Shown here piece by piece: positions 1 to 9,884 of a stretch of DNA of 64,000 nucleotides. Position numbers and translations under genes: made by a program. The DNA is taken from NCBI RefSeq assembly GCF_010672455.1, contig NZ_JAAHGO010000019.1, positions 80,640-144,639 of the forward strand, in the 5' to 3' direction. Position 1 is the stretch's first letter; the number at the start of each line of letters is the position of its first letter. The notes under the pieces are model-generated. The model was not told the origin of the DNA. It made no database searches and worked only from the letters and a program-made list of their open reading frames with translations. The DNA is from Okeania sp. SIO2C9 (GTDB lineage: Bacteria; Cyanobacteriota; Cyanobacteriia; Cyanobacteriales; Microcoleaceae).

Positions 1-347
1 GCGATCGCTGGTTTATGTAGCGCATACCTAATGACGGGTTGCCCAATAATATTGGTGGTTTCTTGGAAACTTGCCTGCCAAGCAGTTTTATCTCGTATGG
101 CATTGCGACGAGCTGCAAACATAGCTTGATATATTCTGTCAGTGGAGGTGCGGAGACGGTAGTTATTGATGAATGCTAGCCATCCGGGAGCAGCGATCGC
201 GGCAATAATACCAATAATTAGTACGACTAATGTTAATTCTGTGAGGCTATATCCTGCTTCTTTTTGCTTAAGTGATTTTTCTGATGAATTTTTTGCAGCA
301 ATTTTAGTAATAGTTGATTTTACGGAGTTTAATGTTTTTACGTTCAT
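1..347 (-). CDS. Type IV pilin-like protein, partial (C-terminus off the left edge)
   Basis: The reading frame opens at an ATG (345-347) and stays open to the window edge, giving about 115 residues. The N-terminus has a 32-residue basic leader ending in Gly32, followed by YSLTELTLVVLIIGIIAAIA. This is a class III (prepilin peptidase) signal: cleavage G32|Y33, Glu at +5 of the mature protein, then a hydrophobic helix. The product is expected to be an inner-membrane pseudopilin or minor pilin. It follows the hpsA-hpsB-hpsC-pilin group on the same strand but is separated from it by a terminator hairpin, so it may have its own promoter. The ending AAPGWLAF resembles the neighbouring pseudopilin (AAPSWEAF), which suggests tandem duplication. 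The C-terminal domain is not visible, so its class is uncertain. Confidence 0.85.
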   Translation of the reverse strand, partial: MNVKTLNSVKSTITKIAAKNSSEKSLKQKEAGYSLTELTLVVLIIGIIAAIAAPGWLAFINNYRLRTSTDRIYQAMFAARRNAIRDKTAWQASFQETTNIIGQPVIRYALHKPAI

Positions 348-442
348 TTCAACCCTTATTTACTGTTTTTAAATATTTTTATCTCTATTTACCATTTTAA
401 CAATTTACAATTTAACGTCAAACATGATGATATTTTTTTGCA

Positions 443-487
443 TAAAAAAATTGCCCTGTCGTTAACCTGGGGTTGCTTTGACAGAGC
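443..487 (-). terminator. Rho-independent terminator after the hps pseudopilin genes
   Basis: On the minus strand, GCTCTGTC (480-487) pairs with GACAGGGC (453-460), one mismatch, with a 19-nt loop and then a T-rich run (443-452). It lies 35 bp beyond the stop of the pseudopilin at 522-1106 and separates it from the next pilin gene. Confidence 0.6.
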
Positions 488-521
488 AGTTATTTTATGG
501 TAAGCATAGGCTTAAATTAGA

Positions 522-1106
522 TTATGGGCAATCATCTCCTTCTGCTGTTCTCATTCCACCTAAGAGGGTTTGTACAATTACGCATCGTTTGAGTCCATCA
601 TCTGGTGTGGAAACTTTGACAATGAAAGGCACATTATTTTGACTCACTGTACCTAAATAGTCAAATGTAACGTTTGGGGTGGCATTAAACGCAGTACAAT
701 TTTCATCTGTACATACACCCGAAACTAACGCGACCATTCCTGATTTAATTTCCCCATTGGCAGTTAAGTTATATTCAATGCCATCTACTTCTGGTGGATC
801 TAGCGCTGGATCTATAGGAGGAGTTGTACTAGGATCGTAAAATATTACCTCAACACTTTGCTTTTTCAACTTGGCTTGATTTTGTGCTTTCTGTAAAGCT
901 TGCAATACCTGACTATTCACAGTACGAGTACGTTGTCTAGTAATAAAAGCTTCCCAGGAAGGAGCAGCGATCGCAGATAAAATACCTATTATTAACATGA
1001 CAATTATTACTTCTAAAATAGTAAATCCTTTATTTGATTTATTATTCTGAGTGCCTACTTGTCTTAAATAAGCTTGCTTAATTTTTAACCCTATAGGAAT
1101 TTTCAT
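522..1106 (-). CDS. Hps-locus pseudopilin (third pseudopilin, GspH-like)
   Basis: This is a 194-residue secreted-type pseudopilin. An ATG at 1104-1106 (MKIPIGLK) is preferred over a longer frame beginning at 1232. The longer start would overlap hpsC and give a leader of nearly 70 residues. The preferred start gives a 27-residue leader, the same as in HpsB and HpsC. Cleavage is predicted at G27|F28 in KGFTILEVIIVMLIIGILSA, with Glu at +5. The rest is a mostly beta C-terminal domain with a Cys pair near CTDENC. It is last in the hpsA-hpsB-hpsC order, the position of the third pseudopilin (HpsD) in known hps loci, but orthology to hpsD was not tested. It probably acts in the inner-membrane pseudopilus-like machine that supports polysaccharide export. 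Confidence 0.8.
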   Translation of the reverse strand: MKIPIGLKIKQAYLRQVGTQNNKSNKGFTILEVIIVMLIIGILSAIAAPSWEAFITRQRTRTVNSQVLQALQKAQNQAKLKKQSVEVIFYDPSTTPPIDPALDPPEVDGIEYNLTANGEIKSGMVALVSGVCTDENCTAFNATPNVTFDYLGTVSQNNVPFIVKVSTPDDGLKRCVIVQTLLGGMRTAEGDDCP

Positions 1107-1180
1107 AATTAACAACCTGCTTTTATTTAAACAGTTAAAGTTTACGTTTTTTATTTTTAGTACAATAACCTTAAATGATA

Positions 1181-2041
1181 TTATTCTCCTAAACCACTCT
1201 GTTTTCCTACCTGAGCAGTTATTTCTGGACAATAAGGTGATACATCATTGCAATCTACGGTATCAAATTGTCCAGACAGGCGACGCTTTGCATTACCTTC
1301 TACTGTTATTTGTGCTAAATCATTGTTGTTACTTACTGAATCTACCGTAAAATTTTCAATGTAGTTAACTAAAACTTCTGGGTTTTTAGTAATAGCTCCA
1401 TTAGGTGTCCATGCCAGGTAATTTGATGAATCAAACTGAACAAAGCCGTTATCTGGAACACCATCATCACCAGCAACATAACTTCCAGAAATATCTTTTA
1501 CCCCATCCTGTATTTGAAGTCTAGTGATTCTTGTTGGGCAACCTGTTCCTGCTTTTTGAGCTGGTTGACACCAGATAGAAGTAGGGTCAGTTTCTGTTCT
1601 TTCATAGTATGCGACCAATGCTAAAACATAACCATCATCTGCACCATCAGCACAGTCACCTGTTGAGCAAATTGCATCTTCAACTAATTCTCGTTTCCAA
1701 AATACAAGTACAGGAAATTGACCATTAGATACAAGATTACTAGCAAAAGCTGCGAAGTCTCCATCAGTTGGGTCATAAATATAGATTGCCTGACTTATAT
1801 CTTCTTCTATATAACTAATTGCTGCTTGCATATCTTGCTCAGAATTAGTTTTTGCTTCTTCTCGAACATCAGTATTGAGTATATTGACGACAAAACTCAA
1901 TAAAGGAACGGTAATTATTACTGCCATAATTGTTCCTATTAATAGCTCGATCATAGTAAAGCCACTAATAGTTTTTTCAGCAGACGAATTACGCCTTAAC
2001 TCACTTTTTAGTAGTAATTTGAGTAAAATTTTCATGCTCAC
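1181..2041 (-). CDS. hpsC: Hormogonium polysaccharide secretion pseudopilin HpsC
   Basis: A 286-residue protein with a class III signal peptide: G27|F28 in ISGFTMIELLIGTIMAVIIT, Glu at +5, then a hydrophobic helix. The C-terminal part has several Cys residues (CSTGDC, CQPAQKAGTGC, CNDVSPYC), fitting an oxidised periplasmic domain. Translation may start at GTG (2039-2041), with AAGGA 5 nt upstream, or at ATG two codons later; the two differ by two residues. It lies between hpsB and the third pseudopilin, all in the same direction with short gaps, so it is probably co-transcribed with hpsA. The HpsC name rests on family resemblance and gene order. Confidence 0.82.
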   Translation of the reverse strand: MSMKILLKLLLKSELRRNSSAEKTISGFTMIELLIGTIMAVIITVPLLSFVVNILNTDVREEAKTNSEQDMQAAISYIEEDISQAIYIYDPTDGDFAAFASNLVSNGQFPVLVFWKRELVEDAICSTGDCADGADDGYVLALVAYYERTETDPTSIWCQPAQKAGTGCPTRITRLQIQDGVKDISGSYVAGDDGVPDNGFVQFDSSNYLAWTPNGAITKNPEVLVNYIENFTVDSVSNNNDLAQITVEGNAKRRLSGQFDTVDCNDVSPYCPEITAQVGKQSGLGE

Positions 2042-2093
2042 ATTTTTCCTTATTATTCACCATGTTTGATTTGTTCATTTTTTTTATCAGAGA

Positions 2094-2825
2094 TTATTCA
2101 CACGGGTTGTTTGTCGCTCCTGACTCACTAGCTATACGATCGCACAAATTTTGAAATGAGCTTTGTGTAGGAGAGATTTCTGTTGTCAACTGTAAAACTG
2201 GTAACCTACGATTACCAATAGCGTTAGTAATAGTTGATTGTTGAGTTCTAGTAGGGCATAATGCCGTTGGATTTTCAAGTGCCGGACCACAAAGGGTTAT
2301 TTCCTGAAAAGCATCTGCTCTATAAACTCTGACACCTAAAGCATAACCTAATGAAGCATCATTGGAATTTGGATGTCTTCGCATTCCTTGAACTACCATA
2401 TCAGTCAAACTATCATTAGTACAATTTCCATCTCCATCTCCATCTACACAATATAAATCGTTATATATGGCAGGAGCTGGAATAGTACAGTATTGATTGT
2501 CGTTGCAAGTCAAACCTCCACTATTTGGAGCAGGAGCGTCTTCAAGCTCGACTACAATCAAATTAGGTGTATTACTTGCTATATCGTTTCTTACCCAATC
2601 AATATAACTTTTGGCTGCTTGAGTCGCTAGCTCCACTCGTCGTGCTTGAACGCGAGTCCCAACGGATAAAGCAATAACGGGGGCAACTGCACTCATTAAC
2701 ACAGCTACCACAATCATTGCCACCAAGGATTCTATAATGGTGTAGCCACTTTGGTCAGACTCTTGCAATATGACTTTTGTAACTGCATCGTCTATTTTGT
2801 GCTTCAAGCTTTTATTGTGCATCAT
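2094..2825 (-). CDS. hpsB: Hormogonium polysaccharide secretion pseudopilin HpsB
   Basis: A 243-residue pseudopilin. The leader ends at Gly27 and the mature protein begins YTIIESLVAMIVVAVLMSAV, with Glu at +5 as prepilin peptidase substrates need. The domain that follows contains RxELATQAAKSYIDWVR, resembling GspI/J-type pseudopilins, and a short Asp/Gly-rich loop (DGDGDGNC) like a calcium-binding loop. It starts 26 bp after the hpsA stop and ends 53 bp before hpsC. It belongs to the minor-pseudopilin set that in Nostoc-type loci is needed for polysaccharide export and gliding. Function here is inferred from family and order. Confidence 0.84.
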   Translation of the reverse strand: MMHNKSLKHKIDDAVTKVILQESDQSGYTIIESLVAMIVVAVLMSAVAPVIALSVGTRVQARRVELATQAAKSYIDWVRNDIASNTPNLIVVELEDAPAPNSGGLTCNDNQYCTIPAPAIYNDLYCVDGDGDGNCTNDSLTDMVVQGMRRHPNSNDASLGYALGVRVYRADAFQEITLCGPALENPTALCPTRTQQSTITNAIGNRRLPVLQLTTEISPTQSSFQNLCDRIASESGATNNPCE

Positions 2826-2851
2826 CTGTATTACCTCACTACTAAACTTAG

Positions 2852-5800
2852 TTAAATATTAGGATTTGCTGGATAGTTTGCAGTTGTATCATTTTCACAC
2901 CATGTACCTTGACGTTGGCTTTGATCTAACGCAAAATTTGTGTAAGTTTCATTGGGTCCACCTCCTGTATTATTTGTATCACCTGCTTGGGCAGCACATA
3001 ATAATGTTTGAATCCATAAATCATCACGACTAACTTCTCGGAAAAATTCATCCGGGTCGCTTACTGGTGGGGAAGTAAACCTTTGAGCAAATAGGTCAGG
3101 ACTTTGGGATAGAATGCCTACATCAAAACCCCAAGCACGATTAGCAAATCTGTAGAATGGTGCCCTTCCAGCAGCATTGTTTGTTCTGTAAACCCATGTT
3201 CCTGCTTGAGATGTGCCGTTTAAGTAATCGTTAGTGTTATATAAGAACCCAATATCTTGATTAGGGTCAGCCGCTTGGAATGGTGCAGTAGCATATTTAC
3301 TGTCTCCACTTTGAATGAAGTTGCCAGCAATACTAATTGTTTTTCCACCTCCATCTCGCCATTGTTCTATTAAACGGACAAAGTTGTGTAAACCCGCTCC
3401 ACTTTCTGCTGGGTTTGGTCTGGAGGGAGTTATTCCGGAGACAAACCCCACGTTATAGGTTGTGGTATTGGCAGTAACATTTTGTAACCATTCATCGTAA
3501 ATGTATCCAGCATTGCCATTGAACGGGTTATTGCCTGGATTATTCCTTGGTAGGTGAATCTGCAACATTGGTGACAGCATTGGTTGTCCCAGAGGATTTA
3601 CATTCCCTGTTGCCGGGTCTATGGGCATTTCTTTGATGAATAGTCGTTGATTATTAGTATATCTGACATCAGTGGTGGGATTGGTGTTATTGTTAGTTGT
3701 GTGAAACCATAACGCACCATTTACACCTGCTGGTACATTACCACTGCTGTAGGGAAGTTTTTGAATAGTGGTACCTCCTGAAATCACCAGAGGCACTAAC
3801 TCATTTGCTGTAGTTACTGGTGTCGTATCATCATCTTGTAGTAATTCATTAGAACCGTTGCGCCAGAAAGCTACACGACGTGCATATCTTTCTAACCCTG
3901 GAGCAGCAGCTTGAGCTGTTGTACCCGACAAAAGGTTCACAGTAGATGATATACTTGATGCCTTATCTCTTGCGTCGTCACTATCTCTGAATATTCCATC
4001 CGCGTTACCATCAATCATTACGTCCCAATCACCATCTCCACATTCCGAAACAGGTAACTTAGTACAAACCTCCATCAAATATTCAGGAAAATTATTTGCC
4101 CGTCGCTGAATAGGAGTAACACCATTAGTTAGATAAGAATTCCGGTCTGCAACTGCCGGAAATTGAGTACCCCAATCTGCGCTTGTAACAAAGTTGTTAT
4201 ACCAGAAACCATTATTCAAACGTAATTCCACCAGTTTCCTTTCTGTTGGTTGTCCAGGTTCCCAAATAATATTACCCGCATTATTTCTGAGGTCAAAATC
4301 TCCTTGATTACGGAAGCCATCCTTAAAATCATTGGAAATAACAGTCATAGCATCAGCAATTACAGTTGCAGTTCTCCATCTGTCACCACCACCACAACCA
4401 GGTTCGCTGTTACGGCAAGCAAAATTATTATTAAGACCTGAAGCACCGCGAGTGTAGAAGTTGTTCCAAAAAATTCCAGGATCGGTATTCAGCGCAGCAT
4501 TAAATTCCTCGCCTCCAGTATGCAAATTGAAACCACCATTTCCGTCTGCTCTCAAATAAGCAGGTAGGTTTGTCACCAGAATCAATCCCTTTTCTACATA
4601 CCGATAATCGTTACCACTGCCACGGTCTAAGTAAGAGCCATTAATTAATCTAATCCCATTAGGTTTAGCAGAAGGGTCGAGAATAAAATCAGTCGGACTT
4701 GTAGACTCATTTGTACTCGTGGGATTATTTGGGTCCATGGCATCACTTAGATCCGGCAAAGCATCATCCCGCGTTGCATAGATAATGCCACTGTTAGGCA
4801 GCAGATATTCTTGATCGTTATCAGGACCAGCACCTGTTCCCGTGCCAACAGTTAGCGTCCTCATCAATTCTAAGTCCAAGTCTGTGACCCGAAGTTCCTG
4901 CGGTTGGCGGTGTTCTAATGGCAAAGTATAAGTACCTGTGTTTACCTTATCATTACCGCTAGGAGTGTAAGTTCCTCGTAAATCTGCTATTGTATCGGCT
5001 GCATATATTTGACTCTCATCAACAGTAGCAGTATCAGGATCATCTTCAAGTCGGTTGAGAGACTTAACTTCTCGCCCATCTAGAAATGTTGTTTCCTTAA
5101 TAGTTCCATGAGTGATGCTGAAACCACCTGAATTCTCGTTTGGTGGACCGATAGTTCCATCCAAAATTGCTAAGGAACAAACAGCACTATCAATTGCTCC
5201 ATAATCAGCGAAAGTAAGGTCTTCACCTCCATCGATATGTTCTAGGGCTGTCCGCAAAGGCTGATTTACTAAGCGACCATTAGGAAAAACCATACTTGCT
5301 TGTCTGTCGAGAATGTCTCTATCAATAGTTCTTCCAGGGAAAGGATAAACAACACCATTGTTTGACAGACCATCATTTGAACCTATGACTGGAGTTGGTG
5401 TTGTACCGTCAGCTAGGATATTGATAATCCCATCACCATCAGTATCAATTCCCCCGCTAACGTCTGGTAAACCAGTTTGATTTCTTGCTGTGAGTGGGGT
5501 ACTTGGGTCGTAATAGCTACTAACACAGTGACTAGGCTCCTGATCCACCTGTAATTCACCAGGTTCTGCATCTGAATTTAGATAGTGATAGACAACAGTT
5601 GCCCGCATTTGTAGGTCGCCTTTTAAGTCAGTATTAGCAGGATCTGCTGTATCAAAGTTAGGAACACCATCTTCATTTGTATCTTCCCACATTGGCATAG
5701 AATCAGGCCACACAACTTGTTCCGTTGCGGTTCCTATCGCTGCAGGAATAGTCAAACCTTGAGCAGTTAAGTTTGCCACTGTAGGGGGGGCAGGTAAGAA

Positions 5801-7789
5801 TGACTTTTCATCTGCAGTTACAGTACCATTATCATCTTCACGTTGACCTGTACCACTTGCTAATGGTTCGCCATCTATATATATTCCAGCACCAGTGATG
5901 ATTCTTACCCCACCGGTAGCAGAGCCAGTACTAGGTTGTTTGGCTGCTTCTTTTTCCCAGAAACCATCCCTATTTGTAGAACCTAAGTCTGGTAAATTTG
6001 TTACTTGACTTTGACGAGTACGAATTGTACCTGAGTCACTACCATCAGGGTTTAACCAGTTAACATTAGGTACGATAGTTTGTTCATCGTCCTGAGTTTG
6101 GAAGTTGCTTCCATCAAACCATCTTTCTGGTAGACCATTACCAACAACTACGCGATCGCCTATAAAATTTTCTTCACCATCTAATTGCTCTGGGTCTGTT
6201 GCAGCAAGTTGCTGTAGAGTGAAATTATCCTCATAAACTTCCATCCAACTATCATCATTTGGTGTGAACGAAGAAGTATCTAAAACAGGAGGAGTTCCAA
6301 GAGGATCGGCTCCAAAAGCAACTTCTGCGTATGGTACTTTACGAATTCTCTCTTTAAAGTATAGTTCTATCTCTTCCTTCAAAATATCCTCTGGAGATGC
6401 TGTTTCTGATGGGTCACTAATACGACTTGTGTAATTATCTGCCACTTGTTGCGGAGCATTGACAACACTTCCACTAAGAAAAGTCTCGGCCTCATCCACC
6501 AGTGTACCTATCCGGCGATTATAAGCATCTACATTGTTGCCTACGTCCCTACCCCCTGTAGAATTGGTACTCTTGTTTGTGCCATTAATTCCATCATTAG
6601 CATTACCTTGACCTGCAGGAGCTGCGTCTTCTAGAAATCTGTGAACTTCTACTTTTCCACCATCTGTATCATTAACAATATCGTTGTTAGCAACGTTACC
6701 AGCCACAATAATCTTGCTATTTTCTTCCAAATAATAACAAGATTGAGGATCGCTAACTTGGTAGAATTTAATATTACCAGTGGTAAAACCAGGTCCCGCC
6801 ACCAATAAATTACTATTTGTAAATACCCTACCGTTCAAGTTAAAGTTACTAACGTTACTTAACTCTATATCTCCTTCAAACCATACAGCATTGTTATTTA
6901 AAGGAATTCGGTTCCTATCTTGTTGCAGTTCTAAAGCAGAAAAGCCAGACCTACCAACTTCATAGTTTAGCCCTAAAGCTGTAGCTTGCTGTGCAGTCAG
7001 AGGAACATTAACAGTGTAGACAAAAAAGCTTTTTTTAATTACCCCTTCACCAGTATACTTATACCAGTCGCCACTAGCTTCTGGAGCTGCTGCACAAGCA
7101 GGGTTAATTCCTCCATCCAATGTTTGAGGTAAGGATCTTGCTTCTAGGGGGTTTCTTATCCGTGATTGCTGAACACCTTGAGTTGGTGGGTTCCGAAATA
7201 AAATAGCATATAGAGTAAAGGTGTCATATTGACCATCATTGTCTGTATCTACAGGAAATCGCCATGCTGTTCTGACATCTTCATTATCGTCAATTATCGC
7301 ATCACTAGATTCCTCTGCTGTAAAACCTGCTGTGCCATCAAAATCATAAGCAAGTTTGAGACGTGTTTCATCGGCAAAATTGTATCTTGTTTGCTTCAGA
7401 GCGTTATACAAGTCTAAATCTTCTGGAGTTGTCCTTGGCAGTGTAGAGTCAGCAAATAAAGCATCTATTTTAGCCCGCGCTCTGTCAATTGCAGGTAAAG
7501 CTGCCTCCAAAGTAGTTCTGTTGACAACATTAGTCCGAGCGACTTCTGCACGGTCAAAAGACCGAAGCAAGATTGCAATACTTAGTAGAACTACTACTAA
7601 CAGCACCATTGTTACTGTAGGTAATACAAATCCTCCTACACCAGATAATTGAGACTGAGTAGGATGGCTTCGAGCCTTAGATTTTCGCAATAATATAAGT
7701 CTAATTAATTCTCTAGTAATAGTTTTAGAGTATTGACTAATTCGTTTAAATAAACGAATGACTGCCCTGAATAATTTATTACTTAACAT
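2852..7789 (-). CDS. hpsA: Hormogonium polysaccharide biosynthesis protein HpsA
   Basis: A giant protein of 1645 residues and the first gene of the hps pseudopilin group. The chosen ATG (7787-7789) is preceded by GGAAGG; a TTG eight codons upstream is the alternative. After a basic amphipathic region, residues 52-76 (GGFVLPTVTMVLLVVVLLSI) form a prepilin-like segment. The +5 position is Thr rather than Glu, as in GspK/PilX-type minor pilins. The rest is predicted extracytoplasmic, rich in Asn, Asp and Gly. It carries several DxDxDG loops (DTDNDGQYD, DTNEDGVPN, DTDGDGIIN, DGNADGIFRD) that resemble calcium sites. HpsA in Nostoc is required for hormogonium polysaccharide and motility; its biochemistry is not settled. 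No frameshift is seen. Confidence 0.87.
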   Translation of the reverse strand: MLSNKLFRAVIRLFKRISQYSKTITRELIRLILLRKSKARSHPTQSQLSGVGGFVLPTVTMVLLVVVLLSIAILLRSFDRAEVARTNVVNRTTLEAALPAIDRARAKIDALFADSTLPRTTPEDLDLYNALKQTRYNFADETRLKLAYDFDGTAGFTAEESSDAIIDDNEDVRTAWRFPVDTDNDGQYDTFTLYAILFRNPPTQGVQQSRIRNPLEARSLPQTLDGGINPACAAAPEASGDWYKYTGEGVIKKSFFVYTVNVPLTAQQATALGLNYEVGRSGFSALELQQDRNRIPLNNNAVWFEGDIELSNVSNFNLNGRVFTNSNLLVAGPGFTTGNIKFYQVSDPQSCYYLEENSKIIVAGNVANNDIVNDTDGGKVEVHRFLEDAAPAGQGNANDGINGTNKSTNSTGGRDVGNNVDAYNRRIGTLVDEAETFLSGSVVNAPQQVADNYTSRISDPSETASPEDILKEEIELYFKERIRKVPYAEVAFGADPLGTPPVLDTSSFTPNDDSWMEVYEDNFTLQQLAATDPEQLDGEENFIGDRVVVGNGLPERWFDGSNFQTQDDEQTIVPNVNWLNPDGSDSGTIRTRQSQVTNLPDLGSTNRDGFWEKEAAKQPSTGSATGGVRIITGAGIYIDGEPLASGTGQREDDNGTVTADEKSFLPAPPTVANLTAQGLTIPAAIGTATEQVVWPDSMPMWEDTNEDGVPNFDTADPANTDLKGDLQMRATVVYHYLNSDAEPGELQVDQEPSHCVSSYYDPSTPLTARNQTGLPDVSGGIDTDGDGIINILADGTTPTPVIGSNDGLSNNGVVYPFPGRTIDRDILDRQASMVFPNGRLVNQPLRTALEHIDGGEDLTFADYGAIDSAVCSLAILDGTIGPPNENSGGFSITHGTIKETTFLDGREVKSLNRLEDDPDTATVDESQIYAADTIADLRGTYTPSGNDKVNTGTYTLPLEHRQPQELRVTDLDLELMRTLTVGTGTGAGPDNDQEYLLPNSGIIYATRDDALPDLSDAMDPNNPTSTNESTSPTDFILDPSAKPNGIRLINGSYLDRGSGNDYRYVEKGLILVTNLPAYLRADGNGGFNLHTGGEEFNAALNTDPGIFWNNFYTRGASGLNNNFACRNSEPGCGGGDRWRTATVIADAMTVISNDFKDGFRNQGDFDLRNNAGNIIWEPGQPTERKLVELRLNNGFWYNNFVTSADWGTQFPAVADRNSYLTNGVTPIQRRANNFPEYLMEVCTKLPVSECGDGDWDVMIDGNADGIFRDSDDARDKASSISSTVNLLSGTTAQAAAPGLERYARRVAFWRNGSNELLQDDDTTPVTTANELVPLVISGGTTIQKLPYSSGNVPAGVNGALWFHTTNNNTNPTTDVRYTNNQRLFIKEMPIDPATGNVNPLGQPMLSPMLQIHLPRNNPGNNPFNGNAGYIYDEWLQNVTANTTTYNVGFVSGITPSRPNPAESGAGLHNFVRLIEQWRDGGGKTISIAGNFIQSGDSKYATAPFQAADPNQDIGFLYNTNDYLNGTSQAGTWVYRTNNAAGRAPFYRFANRAWGFDVGILSQSPDLFAQRFTSPPVSDPDEFFREVSRDDLWIQTLLCAAQAGDTNNTGGGPNETYTNFALDQSQRQGTWCENDTTANYPANPNI

Positions 7790-8053
7790 AATATTTATAC
7801 CTTCCAACACCAATAAAAAAGGAGTTGTAGACTATGGGGGTAGAGATTTTTCTTTCCCACGTCCATCATAACAGACCAAACAAAATCACTAATGTCTTAA
7901 ATTAAAAGTCAATCGTCTTGAATAACTTTTTCAAAAGCTTACCATTATTTAGTATTCCCAATATTTCCAGAAGATTAATCAGATTAGTCAAATTTTCTAC
8001 AAGGTATTTTCAAATCAATATTTATACTGACCAAAACAAACAGTGGTTATTTG
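7790..8053. other. Intergenic region upstream of hpsA
   Basis: About 260 AT-rich bases between hpsA and the asparagine-synthetase-like gene. It probably holds the hpsA promoter. I could not pick a convincing -35/-10 pair, and no small coding frame was supported. Confidence 0.4.
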
Positions 8054-9862
8054 CTATAAACGGCCTTGTGACCATAGTAAAAATCCCAATAATGCTTTAC
8101 GGCTTGAGAGTTCAGCACTAGAGTAATAATTAACTCGTTCTACTGGTAAATTTGGTGGTGGAAGTATTTGATTAAAAACTTGTTCATCAAACAACTCTTT
8201 TACCAGAAAACGGTTTGGTTCAACTTGTTTTCTAATTTCTCTATGACCGGCATTTTCAATATCAAAAATTCTTTGGAAATAGCGTCTTTCATATCCTAGT
8301 TTATACTGGAATCTTCTCCATTTTTTTTGTAACTTAAATAGTAAGGATAACTGTTGACGAATTGAACTTGTTAAAAGTGGCTCAGTGTCATAATATGTAC
8401 CCCGGTCTAGAGGTAATTTAGCCAGTTCAGGAAAGCGAGTACATAAAAGTTGATTTTGAGCGCGTCGCTTAATAATTGTTGAAGGAGGAAAAGCTGCAGT
8501 AGTTTCAATCAGTTCTTTATCTAAAATTGGCAGAATAGGCCATGCACCAAAGCAAGCTTGCCATCCTGTTGAGCCAACATGAAATCTTTGTCGGTTGTAG
8601 AAATCAAAAAATAATGCCTGTTTAAACTTTTGTGTTGAATAACCTTGGTATTTTTCTTTGACTGCATCTAATATTTCATCTACTAAATTACCAAATATTT
8701 CTGGTCGTAATAACTTTTTCAAAGTTTCTGGTAGAAAACCCCAACTATTAACTCCGCGTTGAAAGAATTTTTCAAAAGAAATGTTGGGGTCATCAATTTT
8801 GTATGAAGCTTTAGCCCCCATTAATAATTCTATAGAATTACCAATAACTACCCTAGAGCCGTAATTATTTAAGTAGGGATAAATATCCCAATTCATTACC
8901 CAGTTACAACCATTTGCTAGGTGTTCCCACTTGACTATTTTTTCAAAACCACCAGGATACTTTTCTAGAGGAATAGTAACAGGATGATGTTCAAAAATAA
9001 GATGACGAGCAACAGCTTTTGCACATTGCATTTCTAAATCACCAACAACTCCTAGAGTGAGGGCAACGGTATCAACTTTTTGTCGATGGAGAAACCCGGC
9101 CAAAATTCGTGAATCAAGTCCCCCAGAAAGCAGAATATTATGTTTAGCCCCATCTAAGCTTTGAGTATGAAGCGCTCGATCAATAACATTTTCTAAAAGT
9201 TCAAGGTGTTCTGGGAATGAAAGTTCACTGTAGGGATAGTCTTTACTGCAATCTCCTATTTGATGCTGTTTAATTTCTTGAGCAGCAGAGTCTACTTGCC
9301 AACTTAATAAATGACCTGCACTTAGCCGTCTAACATTTTGCCACAAAGTCTGTCCATCAAAAATATTGTTCAGTAGCAAAATACCCACCAACCCAGCAGG
9401 ATTAAATTTTGCTTCAAATAGAGGATGGTATCTAAAAAGTTCCTGGCTAGACCCTACAAGGGCAACATCTCCATGAGTAAAATAATAAACTGGGAAAACT
9501 CCCTGCAAATCAGCTCCTACTCTCATGCCAAGACCGGGCTCATAAACTATAGCTGCATAAAATCCATCGAAAATGGGAGGTTGGGTTGGAAGACTTGTCC
9601 ATTGGTTTCTCAGCTGTTTAGCATCAATTATCGTTGATGAATCTTGAGGAATAGCTTGCCCCCAAATAATCCCTGCACCTTCTTCATCGCTAACAACACT
9701 TATAGGAGCTTTAGCATTAGCAGCCCAAATGGCATGGAAGTTTTCTGTGCTACAAGAGTTAGTAATTAAACCTTCGACCGGAGGTATGAGTGTTTCTACA
9801 GTTTTGATAAACAGCGATCGCCTTTCTGGATCTGGATCTACGACAACTAAAAAATTAGCCAT
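8054..9862 (-). CDS. Asparagine synthetase-like amidotransferase of the polysaccharide locus (no N-terminal Cys)
   Basis: A 602-residue protein with the two-domain layout of class B asparagine synthetases. The C-terminal ATP-pyrophosphatase domain has an intact PP-loop, SGGLDS at residues 246-251. The N-terminal amidotransferase-like domain (about 1-200) keeps family features (DGFYAAIVYEPG, DLQGVFPVYY) but begins MANFLVVV and lacks the catalytic Cys that must follow Met. Glutamine hydrolysis is therefore unlikely. Known relatives without that Cys adenylate a carboxylate and use ammonia or an amine. It sits 22 bp from a second, divergent paralogue and next to a CapK-like enzyme and glycosyltransferases. 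A role in amidating a uronic-acid-containing polysaccharide or its precursor is an inference. Confidence 0.8.
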   Translation of the reverse strand: MANFLVVVDPDPERRSLFIKTVETLIPPVEGLITNSCSTENFHAIWAANAKAPISVVSDEEGAGIIWGQAIPQDSSTIIDAKQLRNQWTSLPTQPPIFDGFYAAIVYEPGLGMRVGADLQGVFPVYYFTHGDVALVGSSQELFRYHPLFEAKFNPAGLVGILLLNNIFDGQTLWQNVRRLSAGHLLSWQVDSAAQEIKQHQIGDCSKDYPYSELSFPEHLELLENVIDRALHTQSLDGAKHNILLSGGLDSRILAGFLHRQKVDTVALTLGVVGDLEMQCAKAVARHLIFEHHPVTIPLEKYPGGFEKIVKWEHLANGCNWVMNWDIYPYLNNYGSRVVIGNSIELLMGAKASYKIDDPNISFEKFFQRGVNSWGFLPETLKKLLRPEIFGNLVDEILDAVKEKYQGYSTQKFKQALFFDFYNRQRFHVGSTGWQACFGAWPILPILDKELIETTAAFPPSTIIKRRAQNQLLCTRFPELAKLPLDRGTYYDTEPLLTSSIRQQLSLLFKLQKKWRRFQYKLGYERRYFQRIFDIENAGHREIRKQVEPNRFLVKELFDEQVFNQILPPPNLPVERVNYYSSAELSSRKALLGFLLWSQGRL

Positions 9863-9884
9863 ATTAGTTACTTTATTACTTTCA

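Noticed and set aside
166-372. 68-codon plus-strand frame
   Set aside because: It is antisense to the pilin-like gene, which has a clear prepilin signal; no family resemblance.
522-1232. Longer form of the third pseudopilin starting at 1232
   Set aside because: It would overlap hpsC by 52 bp and add 42 residues before a leader that otherwise matches its neighbours at 27 residues.
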